NCBI GenBank assembly: GCA_947459245.1
Contig: CANHCV010000019.1
Span: 1-39,532 of the forward strand
DNA length: 39,532 nt
DNA from: Bacteroidota bacterium
GTDB taxonomy: Bacteria; Bacteroidota; Bacteroidia; UBA7662; CANHCV01
Reading direction: 5' to 3'
The position numbers were made by a program, and so were the translations under genes. Every line of letters begins with the position of its first letter. The first letter of the stretch is position 1. Shown piece after piece: positions 32,196 through 39,532 of this stretch. Below the pieces are notes generated by a model, which ran no database searches, was not told where the DNA came from, and saw only the letters and a list, made by a program, of their open reading frames with translations.

Positions 32196-33383
32196 ATGAT
32201 CCGAGGAAAACGGATTTTATTGGGCATCTGCGGTAGTATTGCTGCGTACAAAGCCCCCCATTTTGTTCGACTATTGAAAAAAGAAGGGGCCGAAGTGCAG
32301 TGCATACTCACTCCAGATGCCCATCTTTTTGTTACCCCAACCGCTTTAGCTACCGTTTCACAGCTTCCCTGCCTTACCGAATTTACCCATTCGGAAGACG
32401 GAACGTGGAACAACCACGTAGCACTAGCCGAATGGGCCGACGTTTTCATCATCGCTCCTGCCTCGGCAAATACCTTGGCAAAAATGGCTACCGGTCGCTG
32501 CGATAACCTCCTCCTAGCCACCTACCTCTCGGCCAAATGTCCGGTATTTTTCGCTCCGGCCATGGACCTCGACATGTACCGTCACCCTACAACGCTAACC
32601 AACATTCAAACGCTTCAGTCGTTTGGAAACTCCCTGCTTGAACCGGGCACCGGTTTCTTGGCATCTGGATTGGAAGGAAAGGGCCGCATGATGGAGCCGG
32701 AAGAAATGGTGGAAGCATTGAAAAGTCATTTTGAATTGGCCCAATCTCTCAACGGAAAACATTGGCTGGTTACGGCCGGGCCAACCTACGAAAACATCGA
32801 TCCTGTTCGTTTCATTGGAAATTACTCTTCAGGAAAAATGGGGTTTGCCATCGCTGAAGCGCTAGCCCATGCCGGTGCAACGGTTACCCTCGTTTCAGGA
32901 CCAACGTCCCTGCAAACCCATCATCCCAACATTCAGGTCCTTCGTGTTACCTCTGCCCTTCAAATGTTGGATTCCTGTTTATCGGTATTCCCACACGTAA
33001 ACGGCGTAGTGAAAGCTGCAGCCGTAGCCGATTACCGACCAGAAACCATGGCAACCGAGAAAATCAAAAAGTCCTCCGAAGAACTCACCCTTAAATTGGT
33101 GAAAAATCCCGATATCCTCGCAACCTTGGGGCAGCAAAAAACGCATCAGAAAATCATCGGATTCGCTTTAGAAACCAACAACGAATTGGAACATGCACAA
33201 CAAAAGCGCATCAAGAAAAATGCCGATGCCATTGTTTTGAATTCCCTCAATGATGAAGGCGCTGGATTCCAAACCGACACCAACAGAGTTCATTGGGTAA
33301 CCGAAGAGGGTTGCGAAACGTGGCCGCTTCTCACCAAAGAAGAAGTTGCAAAATTAATCGTTCAAAAAATCGTTTCATTGTAA
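32196..33383 (+). CDS. coaBC: Bifunctional phosphopantothenoylcysteine decarboxylase / phosphopantothenate-cysteine ligase
   Basis: CoaBC carries out two steps of coenzyme A synthesis. The 395-residue product has an FMN-dependent CoaC half with the catalytic His (H74 in NNHVALAEWADVFIIAPASANT) and a CoaB half beginning WLVTAGPTYENIDPVRFIG, with NYSSGKMGFAIAEAL, KLVKNPDIL and IGFALETNNE. The E. coli motif PAMNxxMW appears here as PAMDLDMY (D124), and the decarboxylase cysteine motif ACGxxGxGRM appears as ASGLEGKGRM (S157). I believe these changes are shared by other Bacteroidota CoaBC proteins. The ATG at 32196 lies 7 nt after rpoZ. Confidence 0.93.
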   Translation: MIRGKRILLGICGSIAAYKAPHFVRLLKKEGAEVQCILTPDAHLFVTPTALATVSQLPCLTEFTHSEDGTWNNHVALAEWADVFIIAPASANTLAKMATGRCDNLLLATYLSAKCPVFFAPAMDLDMYRHPTTLTNIQTLQSFGNSLLEPGTGFLASGLEGKGRMMEPEEMVEALKSHFELAQSLNGKHWLVTAGPTYENIDPVRFIGNYSSGKMGFAIAEALAHAGATVTLVSGPTSLQTHHPNIQVLRVTSALQMLDSCLSVFPHVNGVVKAAAVADYRPETMATEKIKKSSEELTLKLVKNPDILATLGQQKTHQKIIGFALETNNELEHAQQKRIKKNADAIVLNSLNDEGAGFQTDTNRVHWVTEEGCETWPLLTKEEVAKLIVQKIVSL

Positions 33384-33392
33384 CTTAGCTCC

Positions 33393-34286
33393 ATGATGCG
33401 TTTCCTACTTCTGCTTTTTATTCCCATCTCCATCTTCCATTCGAAGGCACAAGAGTTGAACGCAAAGGTGATGGTGAACTCCACCCAAGTGAATAACAAC
33501 GACCGGCAGTTGTACAAAACCTTTGAAACGGCAGTTTCCGACTTTTTAAACACCCGGAAATGGAGCAACGATCAATTCATGAATCAGGAAAAGATCAATT
33601 GCCAATTCAACATCATGATTGAAGAGCGGTTGTCGCCCACCCAATTCAAAGCCAGCATTCAAATCCAAGCTTCGAGACCGGTGTACAATTCCAGCATGAA
33701 TTCAGCAATGTTTTTGCATTCCGACAAAGAATTCACCTTTGAATACGTAGAATTTCAGCCTTTGGATTTCAACGATCAAGTATTTACGTCCAACTTAACC
33801 TCGTTGTTGGGTTTTTATGTTTACGTTATTTTGGGGATGGATTACGATTCCTTCTCGAAATTGGGCGGAACAAAACACTTCGAAAAAGCACTCCAAATCG
33901 TTAATTCCGCCCAAAATGCACGAGATGCCGGTTGGAAATCGAACGAAAAAAACATGAATAACCGGTATTGGATCATCAACCAAATCATGAATGCTCAATT
34001 GGCATCCATTCGAAATGCAACCTACCTGTACCACCGCGATGGGCTTGATAACATGTACAAACAGCCCGATCAGGCTCGAAAAGCCATCATTGCTTCCCTC
34101 ACTGATATTCAAAAAGCCCACCGCATTCGTCCGGCAAACGTTTTCCAACAAATTTGGATGAATACCAAATCAGAAGAAATTATGAAGGCTTTTATGGGAG
34201 CAACTCCCGAAGACAAAACGATTATTCTTCCCATCCTTACGGAAATCGATCCGAACAACATCAATCAATACAACCGCATCAAATAA
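33393..34286 (+). CDS. porD: PorD-type T9SS protein (DUF4835)
   Basis: The 297-residue product has a signal peptide (MMRFLLLLFIPISIFHSKA) and then the DUF4835 pattern: LNAKVMVNSTQVNNNDRQLYKT, FMNQEKINCQFNIMI, SRPVYNSSMNSAMFLHSD and LLGFYVYVILGMDYDSFSKLGG. DUF4835 proteins are annotated as PorD, linked to type IX secretion, and lie next to coaBC in many Bacteroidota. That fits the presence here of a sorting-domain cargo. It is probably periplasmic. The exact mechanistic role is not settled. Confidence 0.85.
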   Translation: MMRFLLLLFIPISIFHSKAQELNAKVMVNSTQVNNNDRQLYKTFETAVSDFLNTRKWSNDQFMNQEKINCQFNIMIEERLSPTQFKASIQIQASRPVYNSSMNSAMFLHSDKEFTFEYVEFQPLDFNDQVFTSNLTSLLGFYVYVILGMDYDSFSKLGGTKHFEKALQIVNSAQNARDAGWKSNEKNMNNRYWIINQIMNAQLASIRNATYLYHRDGLDNMYKQPDQARKAIIASLTDIQKAHRIRPANVFQQIWMNTKSEEIMKAFMGATPEDKTIILPILTEIDPNNINQYNRIK

Positions 34287-35198
34287 ATGATCGGTGCTGG
34301 ACCGTTAAAAAATGCGGCCCAAAACTTGGGTTTCCTCCAATGTGGAGTGAGCAAAGCCACCTTCCTGGAAGAAGAAGCTCCACGCCTCGAACGGTGGCTT
34401 CAACAAGGAAACCAAGGCGAAATGCACTATTTGGAAAACCACTTCGACAAACGCCTCGATCCACGATTATTGGTTCCCGGTGCTCAAAGCGTTATTTCCC
34501 TTTCTTTCAACTACTTCCCACCTACCGAAAAATGGTCCAACGGAGCATTCAAAATTGCCCGTTATGCTTATGGAGAAGACTATCACCTCGTTCTTAAAGA
34601 AAAACTCACCCAATTGGTGAAAGAGCTAGAACCCACTTATGGAACCTTTGAGGGTCGAATATTTGTGGATTCTGCTCCGGTGATGGAATGGCAATGGGCC
34701 CAAAAATCGGGTTTGGGATGGCAAGGAAAAAATACGCTTTTGCTTTCAAAACAAGTCGGATCCTATTTTTTCCTCGCAGAAATCATTGGCAATTGGGCCA
34801 TCGAGCCCGACGGTCCAACCACCGATCATTGCGGAACATGTACCCGTTGTATCGATGCATGTCCAACCCAAGCGCTTTCGCCCTACCACCTCGATGCATC
34901 GAAATGCATCAGCTATTTAACCATTGAATTGAAGGATCGCATTCCCGACGAATTCAATGGAAAATCGGAAGGTTGGGTTTTCGGATGCGACATCTGCCAA
35001 GAGGTTTGCCCCTGGAACAGGTTTTCTCAACCCCATTCCGAGCCACTTTTCGCATCCAAAGAATCTTGGGAAGGGGTTCAATGGGAAGAAATAACCGAAG
35101 ATGTTTTTCAAAATTTGATGAAAAAATCTCCCATAAAAAGAACGAAATTTGAGGGATTCAAACGAAACGTTTTATGGGCGTCCAAAAAATCTACCTAA
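34287..35198 (+). CDS. queG: Epoxyqueuosine reductase
   Basis: QueG reduces epoxyqueuosine to queuosine in tRNA, using cobalamin and two 4Fe-4S clusters. The 303-residue product has the N-terminal cobalamin-related domain with catalytic aspartate D128 (FVDSAPVMEWQWA) and LGWQGKNTLL. The ferredoxin domain has C182, C185, C188 and C192 (DHCGTCTRCIDACPTQAL) and C234, C237 and C241 (CDICQEVCPWN). It starts directly after the porD stop and overlaps the following cytochrome gene. At 303 residues it is shorter than E. coli QueG, which has a C-terminal HEAT-like extension. Confidence 0.93.
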   Translation: MIGAGPLKNAAQNLGFLQCGVSKATFLEEEAPRLERWLQQGNQGEMHYLENHFDKRLDPRLLVPGAQSVISLSFNYFPPTEKWSNGAFKIARYAYGEDYHLVLKEKLTQLVKELEPTYGTFEGRIFVDSAPVMEWQWAQKSGLGWQGKNTLLLSKQVGSYFFLAEIIGNWAIEPDGPTTDHCGTCTRCIDACPTQALSPYHLDASKCISYLTIELKDRIPDEFNGKSEGWVFGCDICQEVCPWNRFSQPHSEPLFASKESWEGVQWEEITEDVFQNLMKKSPIKRTKFEGFKRNVLWASKKST

Positions 35199-35503
35199 TG
35201 GCTCTTTTAGGAGTTCTTACTGCTTGCGGCGGGAACGACTCTTCTACCTCTCAACAAACCACCGCCGCCCGATCTGGAAAAGAAATCTACACCAGCATTT
35301 GTACCGCTTGCCATGGAGCAGACGGAAAGGCAGGAACGAACGGCGCAGCCGATCTCAGCAAATCCAATTTAAATGCTGCAGGCATGGCTTACATCATTGA
35401 AAACGGATCACTTTCAGGGAAAATGGCGTCGTACAAAGGCATTTTGAATCAAAGTGAAATTCAAGCCGTAGCCGAATATGCCGCTGCGTTAAAAAACCAG
35501 TAA
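35174..35503 (+). CDS. Small c-type cytochrome lipoprotein
   Basis: The 109-residue product has a short lipoprotein signal (MGVQKIYLMALLGVLTAC, lipid C18) and a single haem-binding site CTACHGADGKAG, followed by a distal Met candidate within SLSGKMASYKGILNQ, as in class I cytochromes c. It is probably anchored in the periplasm as a small electron carrier. The ATG at 35174 lies inside queG (25-nt overlap); an alternative ATG at 35198 forms TAATG with the queG stop, but leaves only an eleven-residue apolar lead without a positive charge, so I favour 35174. The stop is 4 nt from the msrA stop. Confidence 0.85.
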   Translation: MGVQKIYLMALLGVLTACGGNDSSTSQQTTAARSGKEIYTSICTACHGADGKAGTNGAADLSKSNLNAAGMAYIIENGSLSGKMASYKGILNQSEIQAVAEYAAALKNQ

Positions 35504-35507
35504 ATCC

Positions 35508-36158
35508 TTATTTCAATAGAGATTCGAAGGTTTTCCTGAACTTCATCAACTTAGGATTGATTACCAAACTGCAATAAGGCTGATTGGAATTTTGACTAAA
35601 GTAATCCTGATGGTAATCTTCCGCTTCATAGAAGACTTCGAAAGGTTCCAGCGTTGTTACAATTCGATCGGAGTAAACCCCTGAAGTAGCCACCTCGGCA
35701 ATGGTTTCTTGGGCGATGCGTTTCTCTTCTTCGTTGCGGTAAAAAACCACCGAACGGTACTGGGTTCCAATATCGTTTCCTTGGCGGTTCAAGGTAGTAG
35801 GATCATGAGTTAAAAAGAAAACCTGCATCAATTGAGCAAAGGTGATGATCGTTGGATCGTAAACCACCTGAATAACTTCGGCATGACCGGTTGTTCCGGC
35901 ACAAACTTCTTTGTAGGATGGATTTTTTACTATTCCACCAGAATACCCAGAAACAGCGCTTTGAACGCCTTTAAGTTCAGCAAACATGGCTTCGGTGCAC
36001 CAAAAGCAACCGCCTCCAAATGTAGCGGTATCGAAATGAGATGGGGTTGTAGTGGTCATGGGTTTCTTTTTCAATTGAACTTTGGTAGTGGGATTTTGGT
36101 TTTGACATCCTCCCAAAAATGGCAGAAAGATGGCAAGAAAAATGAATAATCTTTTCAT
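35508..36158 (-). CDS. msrA: Peptide methionine sulfoxide reductase MsrA, lipoprotein form
   Basis: MsrA repairs S-methionine sulfoxide in proteins. The 216-residue product has a lipoprotein signal (FLAIFLPFLGGC, C18) and the catalytic site TFGGGCFWCTEAMF (C51 nucleophile, C54). Conserved segments GYSGG, YKEVCAGTTGHAEV, THDPTTLNRQGNDIGTQYRS and EDYHQDYF follow. It should act in the periplasm or at the outer membrane, not in the cytosol. It starts 7 nt after fbp and ends 4 nt from the converging cytochrome gene. The ATG at 36158 was chosen because it opens the signal peptide; the one at 36194 lies in the fbp coding region. Confidence 0.92.
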   Translation of the reverse strand: MKRLFIFLAIFLPFLGGCQNQNPTTKVQLKKKPMTTTTPSHFDTATFGGGCFWCTEAMFAELKGVQSAVSGYSGGIVKNPSYKEVCAGTTGHAEVIQVVYDPTIITFAQLMQVFFLTHDPTTLNRQGNDIGTQYRSVVFYRNEEEKRIAQETIAEVATSGVYSDRIVTTLEPFEVFYEAEDYHQDYFSQNSNQPYCSLVINPKLMKFRKTFESLLK

Positions 36159-36165
36159 GATGGAT

Positions 36166-37176
36166 TTATTCGGCTTCACGAATGAACTCTTCAATTTTAT
36201 CCACCATCATGGTTGAGCCAATGATGATGGGCGTACGTTGGTGAAGATCGGTAGGAACAATTTCCATGATGCGGCTCTTCCCGGTAGAAGCCTTCCCGCC
36301 GGCTTGTTCAATGATGAAAGCAAACGGATTGCATTCGTACAACAAACGCAGCTTTCCGTTGGGCGTTTTAGCCGTTTCGGGATACATGAAAACGCCTCCT
36401 CTGAGTAAATTTCGGTGCAAATCGGCCACCATCGAACCAATGTAGCGGGAGCTGAACGGACGATTGGTGGCGGGATCATTCTCTTGGCAGTACTTGATGT
36501 ACTTTTTTACACCTTCAGGAAACTTGATGTAATTCCCTTCGTTGATGGAATAAATGGCTCCATCTTGCGGCATTTTCATGTCGGGATGCGACAAACAGAA
36601 AGCACCGATGGCAGGATCGAGGGTAAATCCGTTCACACCTTTTCCGGTGGTATACACGAGCATGGTACTGGAACCGTAAATCACATAACCGGCCGCAACC
36701 TGTTCCGTTCCTTTTTGAAGGCAATCTTCCAAGCGGCCCGGACCACTTAAAGAAACCCGACGATAAATACTAAAAATGGTACCAATCGAAGCATTCACAT
36801 CAATGTTACCCGATCCGTCCAAAGGATCAATGCAAACCACATACTTGGCATTCTTACTTTGTTCGTTGATAACCGGAATGCATTCATCGTTTTCTTCGGA
36901 AGCGATCACACAAACATCGCCGCAAGCCGATAAGGCAGAAATGAACTGTTCGTTGGCATAAACATCTAACTTTTGTTGTTGTTCACCTTGAATGTTCTCG
37001 GTTCCAACGGCACCCAAAAGACCCGCCAATCCGGCTTTGCGCACTTCCCAATTCACCACTCGAGCAGCAACACCAATGTTGCGCAACAAACTGGAAAGCT
37101 CTCCTTTTGAGTAAGGAAAATCCTTTTCTTTCTCAATAATGAATTGGTCGAGGGTAATTAATTTTTGTAGTGCCAT
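36166..37176 (-). CDS. fbp: Fructose-1,6-bisphosphatase, class I
   Basis: This enzyme hydrolyses fructose-1,6-bisphosphate in gluconeogenesis. The 336-residue product has the class I metal site motifs: [34 protein letters not shown] (quoted as [10 protein letters not shown] and [12 protein letters not shown]), and substrate residues in [26 protein letters not shown] and [23 protein letters not shown]. The start at 37176 gives the family beginning [13 protein letters not shown] and follows a TAACTTTG box. Pairing with msrA in one transcript appears incidental. Confidence 0.95.
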   Translation of the reverse strand: MALQKLITLDQFIIEKEKDFPYSKGELSSLLRNIGVAARVVNWEVRKAGLAGLLGAVGTENIQGEQQQKLDVYANEQFISALSACGDVCVIASEENDECIPVINEQSKNAKYVVCIDPLDGSGNIDVNASIGTIFSIYRRVSLSGPGRLEDCLQKGTEQVAAGYVIYGSSTMLVYTTGKGVNGFTLDPAIGAFCLSHPDMKMPQDGAIYSINEGNYIKFPEGVKKYIKYCQENDPATNRPFSSRYIGSMVADLHRNLLRGGVFMYPETAKTPNGKLRLLYECNPFAFIIEQAGGKASTGKSRIMEIVPTDLHQRTPIIIGSTMMVDKIEEFIREAE

Positions 37177-37193
37177 GAAATTCCTTTTTTTTG

Positions 37194-37201
37194 CAAAGTT
37201 A
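37194..37201 (-). promoter_or_regulatory. TAnnTTTG -7 box of fbp, overlapping a divergent box
   Basis: On the minus strand TAACTTTG lies 17 nt before the fbp ATG. It shares the palindrome TTTGCAAA with a plus-strand TTTTTTTG box (37186-37193) that could serve the divergent aminotransferase gene, whose ATG is 21 nt further on. Confidence 0.55.
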
Positions 37202-37214
37202 AACGATTTCACGG

Positions 37215-37958
37215 ATGTACCTTCTTCATAACGGCCAAAGAAAAAAAATGGATGATGTTCAAATTCATCTAACCAATCGATCTTTCTTGTACGGCGACGG
37301 CTTTTTTGATACGTTAAGGGTAGAGAACCGACACATTCCATGGCTTCATCTGCACTTTGAACGATGGACCAAAAGTTGTGAAGCCATGGGAATTGACTCT
37401 CCTTTCCAAGAAAACGAATGGGGAACTTGGATTCAAAGCTTAATTACCACCGATTCGGCTCGGGTTAGAACGCATCTGTGGACGGGCGAAGGGGTGAATT
37501 ATGGCAATCGTGGAAAAGTGGAAACCCTGGTTCAAGTATTTCCATGGGAAAAGCAAAGGGATCAAACCTGGGTTGGGGGTTTGGTTTTGGACGAGCATCT
37601 TCCGAAAGGGAAATACCAATGGATGAAATTGAATTCCTCGTTTTTCTACGCTCAGGTAGAAAAGAAGGTTTTCGACCGGGGTTGGGACGAGGCCTTACTG
37701 ATGAATCAAGATGAAGAATTGGTGGAAGGATGCCATTCGGCTTTGTTTTGGAAACGCCAAGGGCAATGGTTTACGCATCCGAATGGAGCAGATGGAATTT
37801 GGAGCACCGCCAAAGCTGCGGCCCTTCGTTTCGGCACACCGGAAGGAGAATCGGTCACCGAAGGCCGGCTGCCTATTTCCGAAATCAAATCGGTAAGCGA
37901 ATGGGCGATGGGGAATGCCCTAAATCCATGGACTCCGTTTTCCTTATTGGAGGTGTGA
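37215..37958 (+). CDS. Class IV aminotransferase-like PLP enzyme
   Basis: The class IV fold includes branched-chain aminotransferase and aminodeoxychorismate lyase (PabC). The 247-residue product starts with an [13 protein letters not shown] segment (residues 26-38) and HLHFERW, and has the predicted PLP lysine K138 in [35 protein letters not shown], and [11 protein letters not shown] near the C-terminus. The length is at the short end, closer to PabC than to IlvE. The specific reaction is not determinable. It is divergent from fbp and its 3' end overlaps that of the glycosyltransferase gene by 15 nt. Confidence 0.82.
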   Translation: MYLLHNGQRKKMDDVQIHLTNRSFLYGDGFFDTLRVENRHIPWLHLHFERWTKSCEAMGIDSPFQENEWGTWIQSLITTDSARVRTHLWTGEGVNYGNRGKVETLVQVFPWEKQRDQTWVGGLVLDEHLPKGKYQWMKLNSSFFYAQVEKKVFDRGWDEALLMNQDEELVEGCHSALFWKRQGQWFTHPNGADGIWSTAKAAALRFGTPEGESVTEGRLPISEIKSVSEWAMGNALNPWTPFSLLEV

Positions 37959-39278
37959 AATTTTGGCTCCTTCTTTCAATTTCTGAGTGGCCAACCTCCA
38001 ACTTTTCACCAATTGAAAAATCAAAATTGGAGAAAGGACTACGGCGATTGGATAGGCAAAAAGCGCCATCACCTTATTGCTTTTGTATTGGTAAGGGATG
38101 ACCGAAAGCGGAATTTTTTGAAAGCACAAATACAATGCGGTTGATGTACCGAAGTATTTTCGGGTGAGGTAGAGCACGCTGGGAATGGGTCGGGGACTGC
38201 TCCAGCTTTTGGTTCGAAAGGCATCCCAACTCCCCATCTGCCTCAAACCGCCCTCGCCTACTTTGAGGTGAACCCTTTTTGCGAGCGGGTTAGAAACGTT
38301 GGAATATCCATGCAGGTAAGCTCGCAATCCAAACTCCCCGTCGCCCATTCGCTGTTTTTCAAATTGCCGATCGAACAGCCCAATTTCTCGGAAGATTTTT
38401 TTCGGCAATAAAACGTTTCCGGTATCAACCTGATCCGACCATTTGAAGTAGGCGTACGATGCCGGCACCTTTCCACCAACGGTTGAAATGGAAACACCGG
38501 AAGAAATATCGCATTGGAAAACATCCAAACACTTCAAATGATTCTCAATCCAATCGGGATCAACCAATGAATCGTCGTCGTACAGCAGAATCCAATCGCC
38601 TTTGCTTTGTTGAATGGCGGTATTACGAGCGAGCCAAAGCGCTTTTTCTTCTTGATAAATTACTTTCAAATCGAGATTCCATCCTTCGAAAACCGATGGA
38701 TCGGAAGGAGACGTTTGATCCACTACGATAACCTCGAAATGCGTATGGGTTTGTTTCTCCAAATCGCGGAAAACATCCTTCAAATAGGTGTATCGATTCA
38801 AGGTGGGAATGATCACCGTAACCAAGGGATTGGACTGAAACAAAGGAAAATTTCCTTCTTTGAGGGAAGGCAGGGGCACACTCTTTTGATACAAATTCAA
38901 GCGCTTTACCCCCAAAGATTGGAGCATCCCCAGCAATTGACCGATGGGATTTCGAAGGGTAAGGAATTGGATGAAAAATATGTACCAAGCAAAGAAGGGA
39001 TTGAAATATTTCTTAACGAAACGGTACTCGTCAGCCAAGGGAATAGACCCGGTAATTTTCAATTCGTATTGGGGTTCATTCAGCATCACACCCCGATTCC
39101 ATGCTTGGAATGCGGCATCCATGTACTTCCCTGCCTCGCTTTTGTAATTGGAATCCAAATCGATGAAGGATTGGATTTCTGCTGGAAGCTTGCGGTAATC
39201 GAGGAAATAAACGAACGATTTTTTTGGGGGAAGTCGATGGTACCAGGTGGGTGCAATGAACTTGTAGAATTGAAACAT
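37944..39278 (-). CDS. Family 2 glycosyltransferase with extended N-terminus and C-terminal membrane segment
   Basis: The 444-residue product has an unrecognised N-terminal region (1-150) and a GT-A domain beginning VTVIIPTLNRYTYLKDVFRDLEKQ (quoted as VTVIIPTLNRYTYL), with FEVIVVDQTS, LARNTAIQQSKGDWILLYDDDS (D234-D236 metal/sugar-nucleotide site) and an acceptor-region FEKQRMGDGEFGLRAYLHG. A hydrophobic stretch near 405-425 (MALFAYPIAVVLSPILIF) may anchor it in the membrane. It starts 4 nt after an OmpR-type regulator. The role is probably surface polysaccharide or glycoprotein synthesis; the sugar is unknown. Confidence 0.85.
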   Translation of the reverse strand: MFQFYKFIAPTWYHRLPPKKSFVYFLDYRKLPAEIQSFIDLDSNYKSEAGKYMDAAFQAWNRGVMLNEPQYELKITGSIPLADEYRFVKKYFNPFFAWYIFFIQFLTLRNPIGQLLGMLQSLGVKRLNLYQKSVPLPSLKEGNFPLFQSNPLVTVIIPTLNRYTYLKDVFRDLEKQTHTHFEVIVVDQTSPSDPSVFEGWNLDLKVIYQEEKALWLARNTAIQQSKGDWILLYDDDSLVDPDWIENHLKCLDVFQCDISSGVSISTVGGKVPASYAYFKWSDQVDTGNVLLPKKIFREIGLFDRQFEKQRMGDGEFGLRAYLHGYSNVSNPLAKRVHLKVGEGGLRQMGSWDAFRTKSWSSPRPIPSVLYLTRKYFGTSTALYLCFQKIPLSVIPYQYKSNKVMALFAYPIAVVLSPILIFQLVKSWRLATQKLKEGAKISHLQ

Positions 39279-39282
39279 AGAA

Positions 39283-39532
39283 TTACGCTAAAACCACCAA
39301 TTTAAACCCTTTTCCGTGAACGTTCATGATTTCGATGCGGGCGTCGTCTTTCATCAATTTTCGCAGTTTGGAGATGAAAACGTCCATGGAACGCCCATTG
39401 AAGTAGGTATCATCTCCCCAAATTTTTCGAAGGGCAACATCTCTGGGAACTACTTCATTCATGTTGTTGCAAAGAATTTTGAGCAATTCCGATTCTTTGG
39501 AAGTGAGTTTGTAGGTTTGATCGCGAACCTGA
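39283..39532 (-). CDS. OmpR/PhoB-type response regulator, C-terminal DNA-binding domain (cut by window edge)
   Basis: The visible 82 residues form the winged-helix effector domain of an OmpR-family regulator: LTSKESELLKILCNNMNEVVPRDVALRKIWG, then YFNGRSMDVFISKLRKLMKDD and the terminal wing IEIMNVHGKGFKLVV. The receiver domain and the start lie beyond base 39532. The gene ends 4 nt before the glycosyltransferase start, so the two may share a transcript. The target genes and partner sensor are not visible. Confidence 0.92.
   Translation of the reverse strand, partial: QVRDQTYKLTSKESELLKILCNNMNEVVPRDVALRKIWGDDTYFNGRSMDVFISKLRKLMKDDARIEIMNVHGKGFKLVVLA

Overview
The window is a chromosomal stretch from a member of the Bacteroidota, most likely Flavobacteriales. 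The evidence is phylum-typical: promoters with the TAnnTTTG -7 box instead of sigma70 boxes, a type IX secretion (T9SS) sorting domain on a giant secreted protein, a PorD-type T9SS component (DUF4835), a short histone H1-like protein, a Bacteroidota-type RNA polymerase omega subunit and a GH97 SusB-like glycosidase. The genus cannot be fixed from the sequence. No gene-free stretch exceeds about 300 bases.

Layout. (1) 1-3546, minus strand: str/S10 ribosomal operon rpsL-rpsG-fusA-rpsJ-rplC (rplC cut by the window edge), read from a clear promoter at 3603-3633. (2) 3750-5048, plus: Xaa-Pro aminopeptidase. (3) 5113-8031, plus: an AT-richer single-polypeptide type IIL (MmeI-like) restriction-modification enzyme, followed at 8058-8141 by a folded, attC-like repeat; this looks like a laterally acquired module. 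(4) 8151-13194, minus: GH97 glycosidase, two orphan lipoproteins and a DUF6438-like secreted protein, facing away from a marC-paaN pair. (5) 13245-17033, plus: marC, paaN, a PaaE-like reductase and a small DCC-family protein, tightly packed. (6) 17089-18437, plus: a toxin-antitoxin patch with a perfect palindromic operator, an intact ParD antitoxin, a ParE toxin interrupted by one amber codon, a fragment of a second parD, and a class III Fic AMPylase carrying its own C-terminal inhibitory motif. (7) 18523-20602, minus: a two-gene HdrDE-like iron-sulfur electron-transfer module. (8) tRNA-Phe with a strong terminator, then a nitroreductase on the minus strand. (9) 21758-27199, plus: a 1813-residue secreted YDG-repeat protein with T9SS sorting domain, then a Kup potassium transporter. 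(10) 29456-30960, minus: histone H1-like protein and an alpha-oxoamine synthase (possible serine palmitoyltransferase). (11) 31077-35503, plus: housekeeping cluster bamD-rpoZ-coaBC-porD-queG-cytochrome c. (12) 35508-37176, minus: fbp-msrA. (13) 37215-39532: class IV aminotransferase (plus), then a family 2 glycosyltransferase and the end of an OmpR-type response regulator (minus).

Most of the window is ordinary core genome. The parts worth attention are the restriction enzyme with its folded downstream element, the decayed ParDE locus beside a self-inhibited Fic enzyme, and the cluster of secreted orphan proteins around the GH97 gene. No clearly new multi-gene system is evident.
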